From positions 1-64,000 of the forward strand of contig NZ_LT963429.1 in assembly GCF_900199405.1 (NCBI RefSeq): a stretch of 64,000 nucleotides of DNA, read 5' to 3'. Below are positions 47,190 through 55,501 of this stretch, in pieces; position 1 is the first letter of the stretch; every line of letters starts with the position of its first letter. The notes beneath the pieces are model-generated. The model was not told the DNA's origin. It did not search any database and saw only the letters and a program-made list of their open reading frames with translations. The position numbers and the translations under genes were made by a program. The stretch is from Beduinella massiliensis. GTDB lineage: Bacteria; Bacillota; Clostridia; Christensenellales; Aristaeellaceae.

Positions 47190-48143
47190 CTACGCGTTTC
47201 GCTTCCCGTAGCGCCGGGGCGGGCATTTCAGCGCCGTCTCGTGGCGGCGCAGGGCCTCGGCCTGCTGCTCCGGCGGGGCGATGTAGGCGCGCTGGTGCAT
47301 GAGCAGGCGCGTGTTCACCATGCGCTTGAAGTGCATCTGGCACAGCGCCACGCCGTGCTCCGGGCAGGCGGAAAGCGCGAGATACCGCTCGTGCCCCGTG
47401 TCGAACCACGGGAGCTTGAACGTCGTCTTCCCCCCGCAGACCGGGCAGCGCACGCGCACCAGCGCCTCGTCCGCCACGGCCTCGGTCTGGTACTTGTAAT
47501 GCGTGGGCACGCTGCGCGCGTCCGAGGCGGCGACGCGCGCCTCCTGCATCACCGTCTCCTGCAGGCGGAGGAGCGCCTCCGCCGGGGCGCTTTCATAGGC
47601 CGCGCGAATCCTCGGCAGCACCTGCGCCGTGCACAGCGCGTCGTACACCGCCCGGTGCGCGGGCAGCTCCGGCTCGATGCCCAGCGCCTCCATCGCCGCG
47701 TGCAGCCCCACCTGGCGCGCCGGCGTGTTCGTGAGCAGGTGCGCGTACAGGAGCTGCGCGTCCAGCGGCGGGTCAAACGGCAGCTTCACCCCGAAGTAGC
47801 GCGTGTTGCGCAGCAGCACCGGGTAATCGTCCCGCCCCCAGGTGCAGAGCTGAACGTCCTCCCCGCAAAAATCGATAAACGCGGCGAACGCCTCCTGAAA
47901 CGGCACGCCCGCGTCGAGCTCCTCCTGCGTGATGCCCGTCACCTCGCGGATGTGGCGGTCGAGCGCCGGGTAGACGGCCGGGCGCACCACGTACTGCGCG
48001 CTGCCCAGCACGCGCATGTCCGGCCCGAGCTTCGCCACGCCGATTTCGATGATTTCATGCGGCATCTCGTAGCGCGTGTGGCTGGCGCTCTGGTTCCACT
48101 CCAGATCCACCACGGCGAGCGGCCGGTCAAAAAGCCTGAACAT
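47190..48143 (-). CDS. DEDDh-type 3'-5' exonuclease with C-terminal zinc-ribbon domain
   Basis: This 317-residue protein has an N-terminal exonuclease domain (AVVDLEWNQSASHTRYEMPH gives the first DxE; CTWGRDDYPVLLRN and LPAHRAVYDALCTAQVL give the later Asp and His-x-x-x-x-Asp), similar to KapD/ERI-like nucleases. The C-terminal ~110 residues add a zinc finger (VRCPVCGGKTTF, CPEHGVALC) probably for nucleic acid binding. The substrate may be RNA or DNA. It is followed by dcd. Start ATG 48143. Confidence 0.88.
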   Translation of the reverse strand: MFRLFDRPLAVVDLEWNQSASHTRYEMPHEIIEIGVAKLGPDMRVLGSAQYVVRPAVYPALDRHIREVTGITQEELDAGVPFQEAFAAFIDFCGEDVQLCTWGRDDYPVLLRNTRYFGVKLPFDPPLDAQLLYAHLLTNTPARQVGLHAAMEALGIEPELPAHRAVYDALCTAQVLPRIRAAYESAPAEALLRLQETVMQEARVAASDARSVPTHYKYQTEAVADEALVRVRCPVCGGKTTFKLPWFDTGHERYLALSACPEHGVALCQMHFKRMVNTRLLMHQRAYIAPPEQQAEALRRHETALKCPPRRYGKRNA

Positions 48144-48214
48144 AGGTTCCCTCCAAAACAGCAGCTCCCCCTATTGTAGCGGATAATGCGCGCTTTGACG
48201 ACCCCCTATTTCTG

Positions 48215-48256
48215 TCAACCAAAATAATTTACTTTATTTTTTGTTTTTTTGGTTGA
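48215..48256. repeat. AT-rich inverted repeat
   Basis: TCAACCAAAA (48215-48224) and TTTTGGTTGA (48247-48256) form a perfect pair in the gap between the exonuclease gene and the small ORF. It may be an operator for either divergent gene. Confidence 0.5.
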
Positions 48257-48319
48257 AAAAAACGCAAATGTTGGTAAAACATAGGGCGCAAAAATTACGT
48301 CTATAAAGGGGGCGCTCTA

Positions 48320-48484
48320 TTGGTTACAAAGGAATGGCCGGACGAATCGCTCAGCAGTCTGCTCAGGTACTTGCCGCTCATCAACCGCACCGACCTGCGC
48401 GAGGCCGTCCTCCGCGCTTTACAGGAGGAACCTTCGCGCAAAAAGAACCCGCAATCATTACAAAATTATGACGAAAACGCTTGA
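48320..48484 (+). CDS. 54-residue small protein
   Basis: This small ORF starts at TTG 48320, seven bases after AAGGGGG, and ends at TGA 48484. The product begins MVTKEWPDESLSSLLRYLPL, continues INRTDLREAVLRALQEEP and ends in a polar tail; it is soluble, helical and without a known family. It lies between the exonuclease and the PGBD protein, and the -35 of the next promoter overlaps its stop. Codon usage follows the GC-rich norm in its first 40 codons, which supports a real gene. Confidence 0.55.
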   Translation: MVTKEWPDESLSSLLRYLPLINRTDLREAVLRALQEEPSRKKNPQSLQNYDENA

Positions 48485-48509
48485 TATATTACAAATTATC
48501 GTTTATACT
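48481..48509 (+). promoter_or_regulatory. promoter of the zinc-ribbon/PGBD gene
   Basis: TTGATA (48481-48486), 17-nt spacer, TATACT (48504-48509), about 45 bp before the ATG. Confidence 0.7.
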
Positions 48510-48553
48510 AAGATCAGAAGTGAAGTATCGGGGATGTTAAAGGAGGTCTGCAT

Positions 48554-49231
48554 ATGATCTGTCCCGTTTGTCATACAGAAATTCCGGAAGGTTCAAATAT
48601 TTGTCCGCATTGCTACACGGATCTGATGAAGACGCAGCAAAACCGCTATCACAAGAGCGCGAAGGCGAGCTCGCCGGTCAAGCTCAACCCGCAGGCGCTG
48701 ATCGTGGCTGGGGGCCTGTTCATCGTGCTGCTGGTGCTGGTGGTCGTGCTGGTGCGCTTCCTGTTCAGCGGCGGCACGCCGGACCCACAGGCGCCGCAGG
48801 GCGGCGCAGCGCAGCCCTCCGCCCAGCCCGCGGAGACGTTCGCGGTCTTCGGCTCGACGACGGTGCCCGTGGAGATCACCACGCCCGAGCCCATCGCCAC
48901 GCCCGCACCGACGCCCGCGCCGGTGGTCACGCCGGAGCCCAGCTACACGACGCTCAAGAAGGGCGACAAGAACGACAACGTGAAGACATTGCAGCAGGCG
49001 CTGATCACGCTGGGTTACCTGAGCGGCAACGCGGACGGCATCTTCGGCGCGAACACCGAAACCGCGGTCAAGGAGTTCCAGAAGGCCAACAGCCTCAAGG
49101 ACGACGGCATCGCGGGCGCGCAGACGCAGTCCGCGCTGTACAAGAAGTACTCCGCCATCTCCAATGCGCAGGGCCAGACGCAGACGCAGGCGCCCGTTTC
49201 AAACGAGCAGGTGCCGAACCTGCCGGGCTAA
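48554..49231 (+). CDS. membrane protein with N-terminal zinc ribbon and PGBD domain
   Basis: This 225-residue protein starts with a four-Cys zinc ribbon (CPVCHTEIPEGSNICPHC), then a transmembrane helix (LIVAGGLFIVLLVLVVVLVR), a Pro/Thr/Ala-rich extracellular linker and a PGBD_1 domain (about 135-200; LKKGDKNDNVKTLQQALITL, NADGIFGANTETAVKEFQ). The ribbon lies in the cytoplasm and the PGBD outside, so it could sense or tether the cell wall. The start is ATG 48554, with AAAGGAGGTCTGCAT. Function unknown. Confidence 0.88.
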   Translation: MICPVCHTEIPEGSNICPHCYTDLMKTQQNRYHKSAKASSPVKLNPQALIVAGGLFIVLLVLVVVLVRFLFSGGTPDPQAPQGGAAQPSAQPAETFAVFGSTTVPVEITTPEPIATPAPTPAPVVTPEPSYTTLKKGDKNDNVKTLQQALITLGYLSGNADGIFGANTETAVKEFQKANSLKDDGIAGAQTQSALYKKYSAISNAQGQTQTQAPVSNEQVPNLPG

Positions 49232-49353
49232 GCGGCGGGCAGGCGGGGGCTTCGGCCCAGTCCGCCTGGCATGAACCCGAAAGTACATAAAACGCGCGCC
49301 GGCAGGGGGAAATCCCCCGCCGGCGCGCTGTAAATTCCCCGCGATTCCGCGCT

Positions 49354-50514
49354 TCACTGAAACGCCCACGTTCCCCCGGCCAGCACGGCCTTCACGTGCG
49401 CGCGCGCGTCGAGCGGGTCGCGGTCGTAGAGCGCGATGTCCGCGTCCTTGCCGGGCGCGATGGAGCCGACGCGGTCCTCCGCGCCCACGGCCCAGGCCGC
49501 GTTCTTCGTGACGGCGAGCAGCGCGCCGCGCTCGGAGAGCCCCTCGCGCACGGCGACGATGGCGGTCACCAGCAGGTGCTGCATGGGCGTAACCGGGTGG
49601 TCGGTCATCAGCGCGAAGCGCACGCCCGCGCGCTCCAGCAGCGCCGGGGCCTTGTAGGACTGCTCCCGCAGCTCGGGCTTCGACCGGTCGGTAAACAGCG
49701 GCCCCACGATGACGCGCACCCCGCGCGCCCGCTGGGCCGCGAGCAGCTCGTCCGCGATCAGGTAGCCCTCGGTGCAGTGCTCCAGCGACAACCGCAGGCC
49801 GAATTCCTCCGCGATGCGCAGCGCGGTCATGATGTCGTCCGCGCGGTGCGCGTGCGCCTTGACCATGAGCTCGCCCGAAAGCGCCAGGGCCAGCGCCTCC
49901 TTGCCCAGATCGCGGTCGGGCCGGTCGCCCTCGTCCTCAAGGCGCATCTTCGCAAGGTAGGTCTGCGCGTCCACGAGCGCCTGGCGCAGAATCGCCGCCG
50001 TCGCCATGCGCGTCATGGGCGTCTCCTTGCGCTCGTTGTAAACGGTCTTGGGGTTTTCCCCGAACGCGACCTTGAGCGCCAGGGGCTCCCGCACGACGCG
50101 TTCCCGCAGCGTCCTTCCGTAGGTCTTGAGCAGCGCAAACTGCCCGCCCACCACGTTCGCGCTGCCGGGGCCGGTCGCGCAGCAGGTGACGCCGCCGCGC
50201 AGCGCCTCCTCAAAGCAGCGGTCGCGCGGGTTGATCGCGTCGATCGCGCGCATCTGCGCGGTCACGGGCGCCGTCTCCTCGTTGCCGTCCGCGCCCTCGA
50301 AGCCCAGCGCGTCCTCCCACATGCCGATGTGGCTGTGGGCGTCCACGATGCCCGGCATGGCGTACATGCCCCGGGCGTTGAACACCTCCGCGTCCGGCGC
50401 GGGCAGGTCGGCCCCCACCGCGAGGATCTTCCCCTCGTCCACGAGGATGTCCCCGCCGTCCAGATAGTCCTGATCCTCCATGGTGAGGATTTTTGCGTTT
50501 CGGATGAGCAGCAT
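49354..50514 (-). CDS. amidohydrolase family protein
   Basis: This 386-residue metal-dependent amidohydrolase of the imidazolonepropionase/dihydroorotase superfamily has MPGIVDAHSHIG, whose HxH would bind metal, a conserved His (VKAHAHRADD), SLEHCTEG and the C-terminal MTDHPVTPMQHLL with the Asp. The VGSIAPGKDADIALYD ending is the standard superfamily closing strand. The substrate is unknown. The start is ATG 50514 after GAAAGGAAGG. It is convergent with the upstream PGBD gene, separated by a 13-bp-stem hairpin (about 49288-49331). Confidence 0.9.
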   Translation of the reverse strand: MLLIRNAKILTMEDQDYLDGGDILVDEGKILAVGADLPAPDAEVFNARGMYAMPGIVDAHSHIGMWEDALGFEGADGNEETAPVTAQMRAIDAINPRDRCFEEALRGGVTCCATGPGSANVVGGQFALLKTYGRTLRERVVREPLALKVAFGENPKTVYNERKETPMTRMATAAILRQALVDAQTYLAKMRLEDEGDRPDRDLGKEALALALSGELMVKAHAHRADDIMTALRIAEEFGLRLSLEHCTEGYLIADELLAAQRARGVRVIVGPLFTDRSKPELREQSYKAPALLERAGVRFALMTDHPVTPMQHLLVTAIVAVREGLSERGALLAVTKNAAWAVGAEDRVGSIAPGKDADIALYDRDPLDARAHVKAVLAGGTWAFQ

Positions 50515-50650
50515 GTCGTCCTTCCTTTCCGGCTGCCCGCCGCCCGCGGCGGGACGCCGTTAAATGCGTGGTTTTATTGTAGCCCATCCGCAAATGCCTG
50601 TCAATTCTGCGCGCGGACGCCGATTTTTCTTTCCACTCCCCGCGCAGCCC

Positions 50651-50680
50651 TTGAGGATGCGCACGCCTTTGTGATATAAT
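50651..50680 (+). promoter_or_regulatory. promoter of the L,D-transpeptidase gene
   Basis: TTGAGG (50651-50656), 18-nt spacer and perfect TATAAT (50675-50680), leaving a 5' UTR of about 108 nt in which I see no gene. Confidence 0.65.
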
Positions 50681-50794
50681 GTCTTTGATTGCCGCGCGGC
50701 AGGGTTTTGGCCCCGTCGCCCGTTACATAAAAGGATCACCCGCGCCCCGCGCGCAGGGTTTCATCATCGATCGAAATCATACGGAGGTTCCACG

Positions 50795-52504
50795 ATGGCA
50801 AAACGCATCCTTTCCCTCTTCCTCGCGCTGCTGCCCGCGCTGCTGCCGCTGCCTGCGGTGCTGCCGCTGTCTGCGGTACTACCGCTGGCCCTCGCGGAGG
50901 ACGCCGCGCCGCAGCTGACGAACGTGCTGGCGGAGGATTCCGTGCTCGTGCCCGGCAGCAGCTGGTACATCGAGTTCGATTCCAGCGTCGCGGGCACGGT
51001 CACGGCGACGCTGATCAACCTCTCCGACGGCTCGGAGCACAGCGAGCTGGGCCAGATCCCCGTCAAGGAGGGCCACGGCATCCTGCGCTGGGACGGCCGC
51101 CTGTCCGAGACGGAGACGCTGTCCGCGGGCCCCTGGGGCATCGTGCTGCGCCTCACGGACGGGGCGGGCAACGAATCCGCCGCGCAGATGATCGCCTTCG
51201 ACGTGGAGGCGGAGGGGGGCGCCCCCGCCGCGGCCGCGCAGGACGATGAAGCGGACGCGGGCGACGGCGAAGCGCCCGGGGACGGCGAAGCAGAGCCGGC
51301 GGACGAGCCCGAAAAGACGACGCCCGCGCCCACCCGGACGCCCGCGCCCGAGGCGACGAAGAAGCCCGTGCCCACGGCCAGGACGTATTGGGAGATGAAC
51401 CCGGACGACTACGACCTGGACGACCCCGAGCACCAGCAGGCGATCTGGGACATCATGATGCAGCCCATCACCGTGCTGGAAAAGGATCAGCGCGAGCACG
51501 TCTACCCGACCTACGAGGCCGGAGCGGAGCTGCGCCCCCGCACGAACATCGCGGGCGAGCTGCACGGCACCTCGCAGGGCGTCAACATCCTTTCCGAGGA
51601 TCAGGACGGCTACACGCTGATCGAGGCGTACTCCAACGACGGCACGGCGATCGAGTCGCAGCACGTCATCGACCAGGCGGCCAAGCTGATTCAGGGCTAC
51701 GTGAAGACCAGCCTGCTCAAGAGCGTGACGCCCTCCGACAAGTACGCGCTGCTCGTAGACAAGCTGACGCAGAAGCTCTACATCTTTGAAGACGGCAAGA
51801 TCATCGGCGAGCTGATCTGCTCCACGGGCTTCCCCACGAAGGATCAGCCCTACAACGAGACGCCCGCGGGCGAGTTCATCGTCGTAAGCTGGGTGGGCCA
51901 GTTCGAGAGCGGTTCGGGCTCCGGCCTGATGTACTGCGACCTGGCGATGCGCATCAACGGCGGAACGCTGCTGCACGAGGTGCCGCACAAGCTGAGCTCG
52001 GACGGCTCCACGCGGCGCTACGCCAACTTCGAGGCGTACCTCGGCCAGAAGGCGAGCCACGGCTGCATCCGCATCCAGCGCGCCAAAAACGAGCAGGGGC
52101 AGAACATGCGCTGGCTGTGGGACAACCTCAAGAAGAACACCAAGGTGCTCATCTGGGAGGACAAGGGCCGCACCATGCCCGACCCCGAGCTGCCCGCGGA
52201 CGACACGCCGCTTTACCGCAACCTGGACGGCGGCAAGATGTACCACGCGGTGGCGGAGTGCCCGAACGTCAAGAAGCGCTTCCTGCCGCTGACGGGCGAC
52301 TTCACCTACGGCGACCTGGACACCGCGCCGTTTGACAAGCTGACCCCCTGCCCGGACTGCCACGCGCCCCTGCGCAAGGAGACCATTCTGGAAAACTGGA
52401 AGAAGGCCGCCGAGCAGATCGGCGCGGCGATCCCCGACGACGTGCTCGGCTCCAGCGACCAGACCGCGGACGAAATCGAGGGCGCGGACGCGCCGGACGA
52501 ATAA
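50795..52504 (+). CDS. secreted L,D-transpeptidase (YkuD) with Ig-like and SH3-like domains
   Basis: This 569-residue exported enzyme has a signal peptide (very Leu/Pro-rich), an Ig/FlgD-like domain (about 45-135), an acidic Ala/Glu linker, an SH3-like repeat region (about 235-300), a YkuD domain (about 320-455) with SHGCIRIQRAKNE (catalytic HxxxxxxSHGC pattern), and a C-terminal Cys/His-containing segment (YHAVAECPNVKKRF, CPDCHAP). It makes 3-3 cross-links in peptidoglycan or attaches proteins to it. The start is ATG 50795. The alarmone synthetase-like gene follows 32 bp later. Confidence 0.93.
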   Translation: MAKRILSLFLALLPALLPLPAVLPLSAVLPLALAEDAAPQLTNVLAEDSVLVPGSSWYIEFDSSVAGTVTATLINLSDGSEHSELGQIPVKEGHGILRWDGRLSETETLSAGPWGIVLRLTDGAGNESAAQMIAFDVEAEGGAPAAAAQDDEADAGDGEAPGDGEAEPADEPEKTTPAPTRTPAPEATKKPVPTARTYWEMNPDDYDLDDPEHQQAIWDIMMQPITVLEKDQREHVYPTYEAGAELRPRTNIAGELHGTSQGVNILSEDQDGYTLIEAYSNDGTAIESQHVIDQAAKLIQGYVKTSLLKSVTPSDKYALLVDKLTQKLYIFEDGKIIGELICSTGFPTKDQPYNETPAGEFIVVSWVGQFESGSGSGLMYCDLAMRINGGTLLHEVPHKLSSDGSTRRYANFEAYLGQKASHGCIRIQRAKNEQGQNMRWLWDNLKKNTKVLIWEDKGRTMPDPELPADDTPLYRNLDGGKMYHAVAECPNVKKRFLPLTGDFTYGDLDTAPFDKLTPCPDCHAPLRKETILENWKKAAEQIGAAIPDDVLGSSDQTADEIEGADAPDE

Positions 52505-52536
52505 TCCCCATCACGACTTGAGAAGAGGGCTGCCCC

Positions 52537-53583
52537 ATGTCGGAACTGGCGATCCCCGAACAGTTTGAAGAGAGCATCATGGCCGAGTTCGCGCAAAAGC
52601 GCGAGCTCTTCGGCCACATGGCGTCGGACCTGGAGGACATCCTGCCCACGCTGATCGCGCGCGAGGGCATCGCGATCTCCAACCTGTCCATCCGCATCAA
52701 GAACGAGGAAAAGCTGCGGCGCAAGGTGCGCTTCAAGCACAAGTACGAGCGCCTGTCCGACATCACGGACGTGATCGGCTGCCGCATCATCACCCTGTTC
52801 GAGGACGACGTGGACCGCGTGCAGAACCTGATCGCGCGCGAGTTCGACGTCGTGGAAATCGTGGAGCGCAGGCGCAAGATGCAGGAGAGCGTGGACTTCG
52901 GCTACAACTCGCTGCACATGATCGTGCGCTTTTCAGGCGCGCGCGTGCAGCTCGCCGAATACCAGCCCTACGCGGACGTGGCCTTTGAAATTCAGATTCG
53001 CACGGTTCTGCAGCATGCGTGGGCGGAGATCGAGCACGGCCTGGGCTACAAGAACGACTTCGAGATTCCGCGCGTGGTGCGCAGGCGGCTTTCGCGCCTT
53101 TCCGCCTCCCTGGAGCTGCTCGACGAGGAGTTCTGCAACGTGCGCGACGAGGTGGAGCGCTACAACCACTCCATCGACCGCATCGAGCGCGTGCTCAAGA
53201 CCGACATCAACATCACCTCGCTTTGCAAGTACCTGGACACGTCGGACACCGTGCGCGCGATGAACGCCGACATTGCCGACGGCCAGACGATCCCCATGAC
53301 GTTCGACACGGAGTTCATCATCCGCCAGAAGGTTCCCCAAAAGCTCGCGTTCCTGGGCATCCACTACATCAACGAGCTGGACGACCTGCTGCAAAAGAAC
53401 CGCGAGCGGATCGTGCGTTTCGGCCGCTACTGGCTCACGATGCGGCGGCCCACGGGCATCAACTACTACAGCATCGTGCACTACGCGCTGGCCTGCCTGG
53501 CGATGGAGGGGCAGGAGCTGCCCGATGCGTCGCAGTTGGGGATGCTGATGGATTCCATCTACACGCTTTCCGACCGAAAATAA
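52537..53583 (+). CDS. RelA/SpoT-domain (p)ppGpp synthetase-like protein with long C-terminal extension
   Basis: This 348-residue protein has a RelA/SpoT synthetase domain in residues ~30-200 (KYERLSDITDVIGCRIIT; FGYNSLHMIVRF; EIQIRTVLQHAWAEIEHGLG). The G-loop Tyr and the EIQIRT catalytic Glu are intact, so alarmone synthesis from GTP/GDP and ATP is plausible. Small alarmone synthetases of Firmicutes are ~210-250 residues; here about 145 extra residues with no recognised domain follow. Such extensions occur in regulated or toxic synthetase families. No HD hydrolase, TGS or ACT domain is present. Start ATG 52537. Confidence 0.88.
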   Translation: MSELAIPEQFEESIMAEFAQKRELFGHMASDLEDILPTLIAREGIAISNLSIRIKNEEKLRRKVRFKHKYERLSDITDVIGCRIITLFEDDVDRVQNLIAREFDVVEIVERRRKMQESVDFGYNSLHMIVRFSGARVQLAEYQPYADVAFEIQIRTVLQHAWAEIEHGLGYKNDFEIPRVVRRRLSRLSASLELLDEEFCNVRDEVERYNHSIDRIERVLKTDINITSLCKYLDTSDTVRAMNADIADGQTIPMTFDTEFIIRQKVPQKLAFLGIHYINELDDLLQKNRERIVRFGRYWLTMRRPTGINYYSIVHYALACLAMEGQELPDASQLGMLMDSIYTLSDRK

Positions 53584-53600
53584 GACCGCAGGCATCTTCG

Positions 53601-53784
53601 CTCCCTTCGGGGAGCCTTCGGGCCATCGACTTTGTCGATGGCCTCGTGCAAAATGAAGTTTATTTTGCACGAAGATTACGGGTCATGTTTTCCTACGCAA
53701 ATGCTGCGCATTTGTCTGCGGAAAACGCCCCCTTCATACATCCCCTTTGGCTTTACGCTGCTTTCTCACTCCCCTTCGGGGGAG
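53601..53784. repeat. array of five hairpins between two genes
   Basis: CTCCC/GGGAG (53601-53614), GGCCATCGAC/GTCGATGGCC (53621-53643), TCGTGCAAAAT/ATTTTGCACGA (53644-53672), GTTTTCC/GGAAAAC enclosing CAAATGC/GCATTTG (53687-53726) and CTCCCC/GGGGAG (53769-53784). None is followed by a T-run on the plus strand. There is no gene in this 237-bp gap. Confidence 0.75.
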
Positions 53785-53820
53785 CATCTTTCTGCCCGCG
53801 CGCCGCACAAGGAGACGACC

Positions 53821-55209
53821 ATGCGCCTGAAAACACTCTTCGCGGACCGCAGCTTCTGGCGGTCCGCCCTGCGCCTCGCGCTGCCCATCGCGCTGCAAAA
53901 CCTGCTGCTCTCGTCCTTCACGCTGGTCGATACGGTCATGATCGGCTCCCTGGGCGACATCCCCCTCGCCGCCGTCGGCATGGCCGGCCAGTGGTCGTGG
54001 GTGATGAACATCCTCTTCTTCGGCGTTTCCAGCGGCGCGGCGGTCTTCCTCGCGCAGTACTGGGGCGTGCGCGACATCCGGGGCATCCACCGCACGTTCG
54101 GCCTGCTGCTCACCGGCGCATGCATCCCGGCGGTGCTGTTCATGCTCGTCGGGCGCCTGGCCCCGGGGTTCGTCATGCACCTGTTTACGAAGGACCCCGT
54201 GGTCGTGGAGCAGGGCGCAAGCTACCTCACCGTGGTCTGCTTCTCCTACCTCGGCCTCGCGCTCAGCCAGGCGGCGAGCACGCTGCTGCGCTCCACGGAG
54301 GAGGTGCGCCTGCCGGTGCTCGCCTCGCTGTGCTCCGTGCTCACCAACGCCGCACTCAACTACGCGCTCATCTTCGGCAAGCTGGGCGCGCCCGCGATGG
54401 GGCTGCGCGGCGCGGCCATCGCCACCACCATCGCCGCGTGGGTCAACGTCGTCGTGCTCTACGCCGCGGCGTTCCTTCGCCGCACGCTGCTGCGCACCGA
54501 CGTGCGCCGGCTCTTCGACTGGGACGCGCCCTTTCTGCGCCGCTTTCTGTACGTGAGCCTCCCCGCGCTCGTCAACGAGGGCATGTGGGCCGTGGGCACC
54601 ATGGGCTACAACATGATCTACGGGCACATGGGCACGGACAACTACGCCGCCCTCACGATCTTCCGCACCGTGGAAAACCTCGCCTTCGTGTTCTTCGTCG
54701 GCCTGTGCCACGCCTGCTCCGTGCTGATCGGCAAGCGCATCGGCGCGGGCGACTTCGACCGCGCGCGGCTCGACGCCCGCCGCTTCACCGTGCTGATGAC
54801 CGTCCTGTCCGTGACCGTGGGGCTGGCCCTCATCGCGCTCAGAACGCCCATCCTCTCCCTGTTCAACGTCTCGGACGCGGTGCGCGGGCTCACCCGCAGC
54901 ATCATCCTGCTCTACGGGCTGGAGATCGGGCTTCGCAACATCCCCTACATCACCATCGTCGGCGTCTTCCGCGCGGGCGGCGACACGCGCATCGGCGTCA
55001 TCCTCGACACCGTCTGCGTCTGGTGCATCGCCCTGCCCCTCACGTTCCTGTGCGGCATGGTGCTGCACCTGCCCTTCATCGCCGTCTACCTCGTGATGCT
55101 GCTCAGCGAGGACGCCGTCAAGACGTTCTTCGCCCTGCGCTACTTCCTGCGCGACCGGTGGATCCATCCCGTCACCGAAGAGGGCATGCGCGCCGCCGGG
55201 AAGTCCTGA
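53821..55209 (+). CDS. MATE family efflux transporter (third in window)
   Basis: This 462-residue MATE exporter has two MatE repeats (ALRLALPIALQNLLLSSFTL at the first; RFLYVSLPALVNEGMWAVGT at the second) and an AGGDTRIGVILD motif. The chosen start is ATG 53821, after AAGGAGACGACC. Its upstream reading frame stays open to 53632, but that region is the hairpin array. It is followed by a long 15-bp-stem hairpin (55228-55273). It shares the same family as the genes at 5128 and 9073 but is clearly divergent from both. Confidence 0.92.
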   Translation: MRLKTLFADRSFWRSALRLALPIALQNLLLSSFTLVDTVMIGSLGDIPLAAVGMAGQWSWVMNILFFGVSSGAAVFLAQYWGVRDIRGIHRTFGLLLTGACIPAVLFMLVGRLAPGFVMHLFTKDPVVVEQGASYLTVVCFSYLGLALSQAASTLLRSTEEVRLPVLASLCSVLTNAALNYALIFGKLGAPAMGLRGAAIATTIAAWVNVVVLYAAAFLRRTLLRTDVRRLFDWDAPFLRRFLYVSLPALVNEGMWAVGTMGYNMIYGHMGTDNYAALTIFRTVENLAFVFFVGLCHACSVLIGKRIGAGDFDRARLDARRFTVLMTVLSVTVGLALIALRTPILSLFNVSDAVRGLTRSIILLYGLEIGLRNIPYITIVGVFRAGGDTRIGVILDTVCVWCIALPLTFLCGMVLHLPFIAVYLVMLLSEDAVKTFFALRYFLRDRWIHPVTEEGMRAAGKS

Positions 55210-55227
55210 CAGAAGCATAAAAATAAG

Positions 55228-55273
55228 CAGGCCGCGGCGTACGCTCCCAAGAAGGAGGGTACGCCGCGGCCTG
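55228..55273. terminator. long hairpin, likely bidirectional terminator
   Basis: CAGGCCGCGGCGTAC (55228-55242) pairs perfectly with GTACGCCGCGGCCTG (55259-55273). T-runs are weak on both sides. The rest of the gap to 55501 shows no gene. Confidence 0.55.
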
Positions 55274-55501
55274 TTCGCCGTATGACGCGGTAAGCCTTGG
55301 CCGCGCGCACCCAAAACGAGCGGAATACGGCGCTTCGGAGATGGCACCGGGCCCTGCCCGGGCATAAGGAAAAGGCGTCCCTCCCCCGCATACAGCACTC
55401 TGTATACGTCGTCCGTGGGTGAAACGCCCTTCCGATTTTATTATAGCGGTTGATCTGCGCAAATGCAAGCTATTTTTCCAAATTCTGTGTGACCAATGCT
55501 G

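Noticed and set aside
53632-53820. N-terminal extension of the third MATE protein
   Set aside because: The region is a hairpin array without homology to MATE N-termini; ATG 53821 has a proper ribosome binding site.
52537-53820. Toxin-antitoxin or phage-defence module around the RelA-like gene
   Set aside because: No antitoxin-like or other defence gene adjoins it, and its neighbours are envelope and transport genes.
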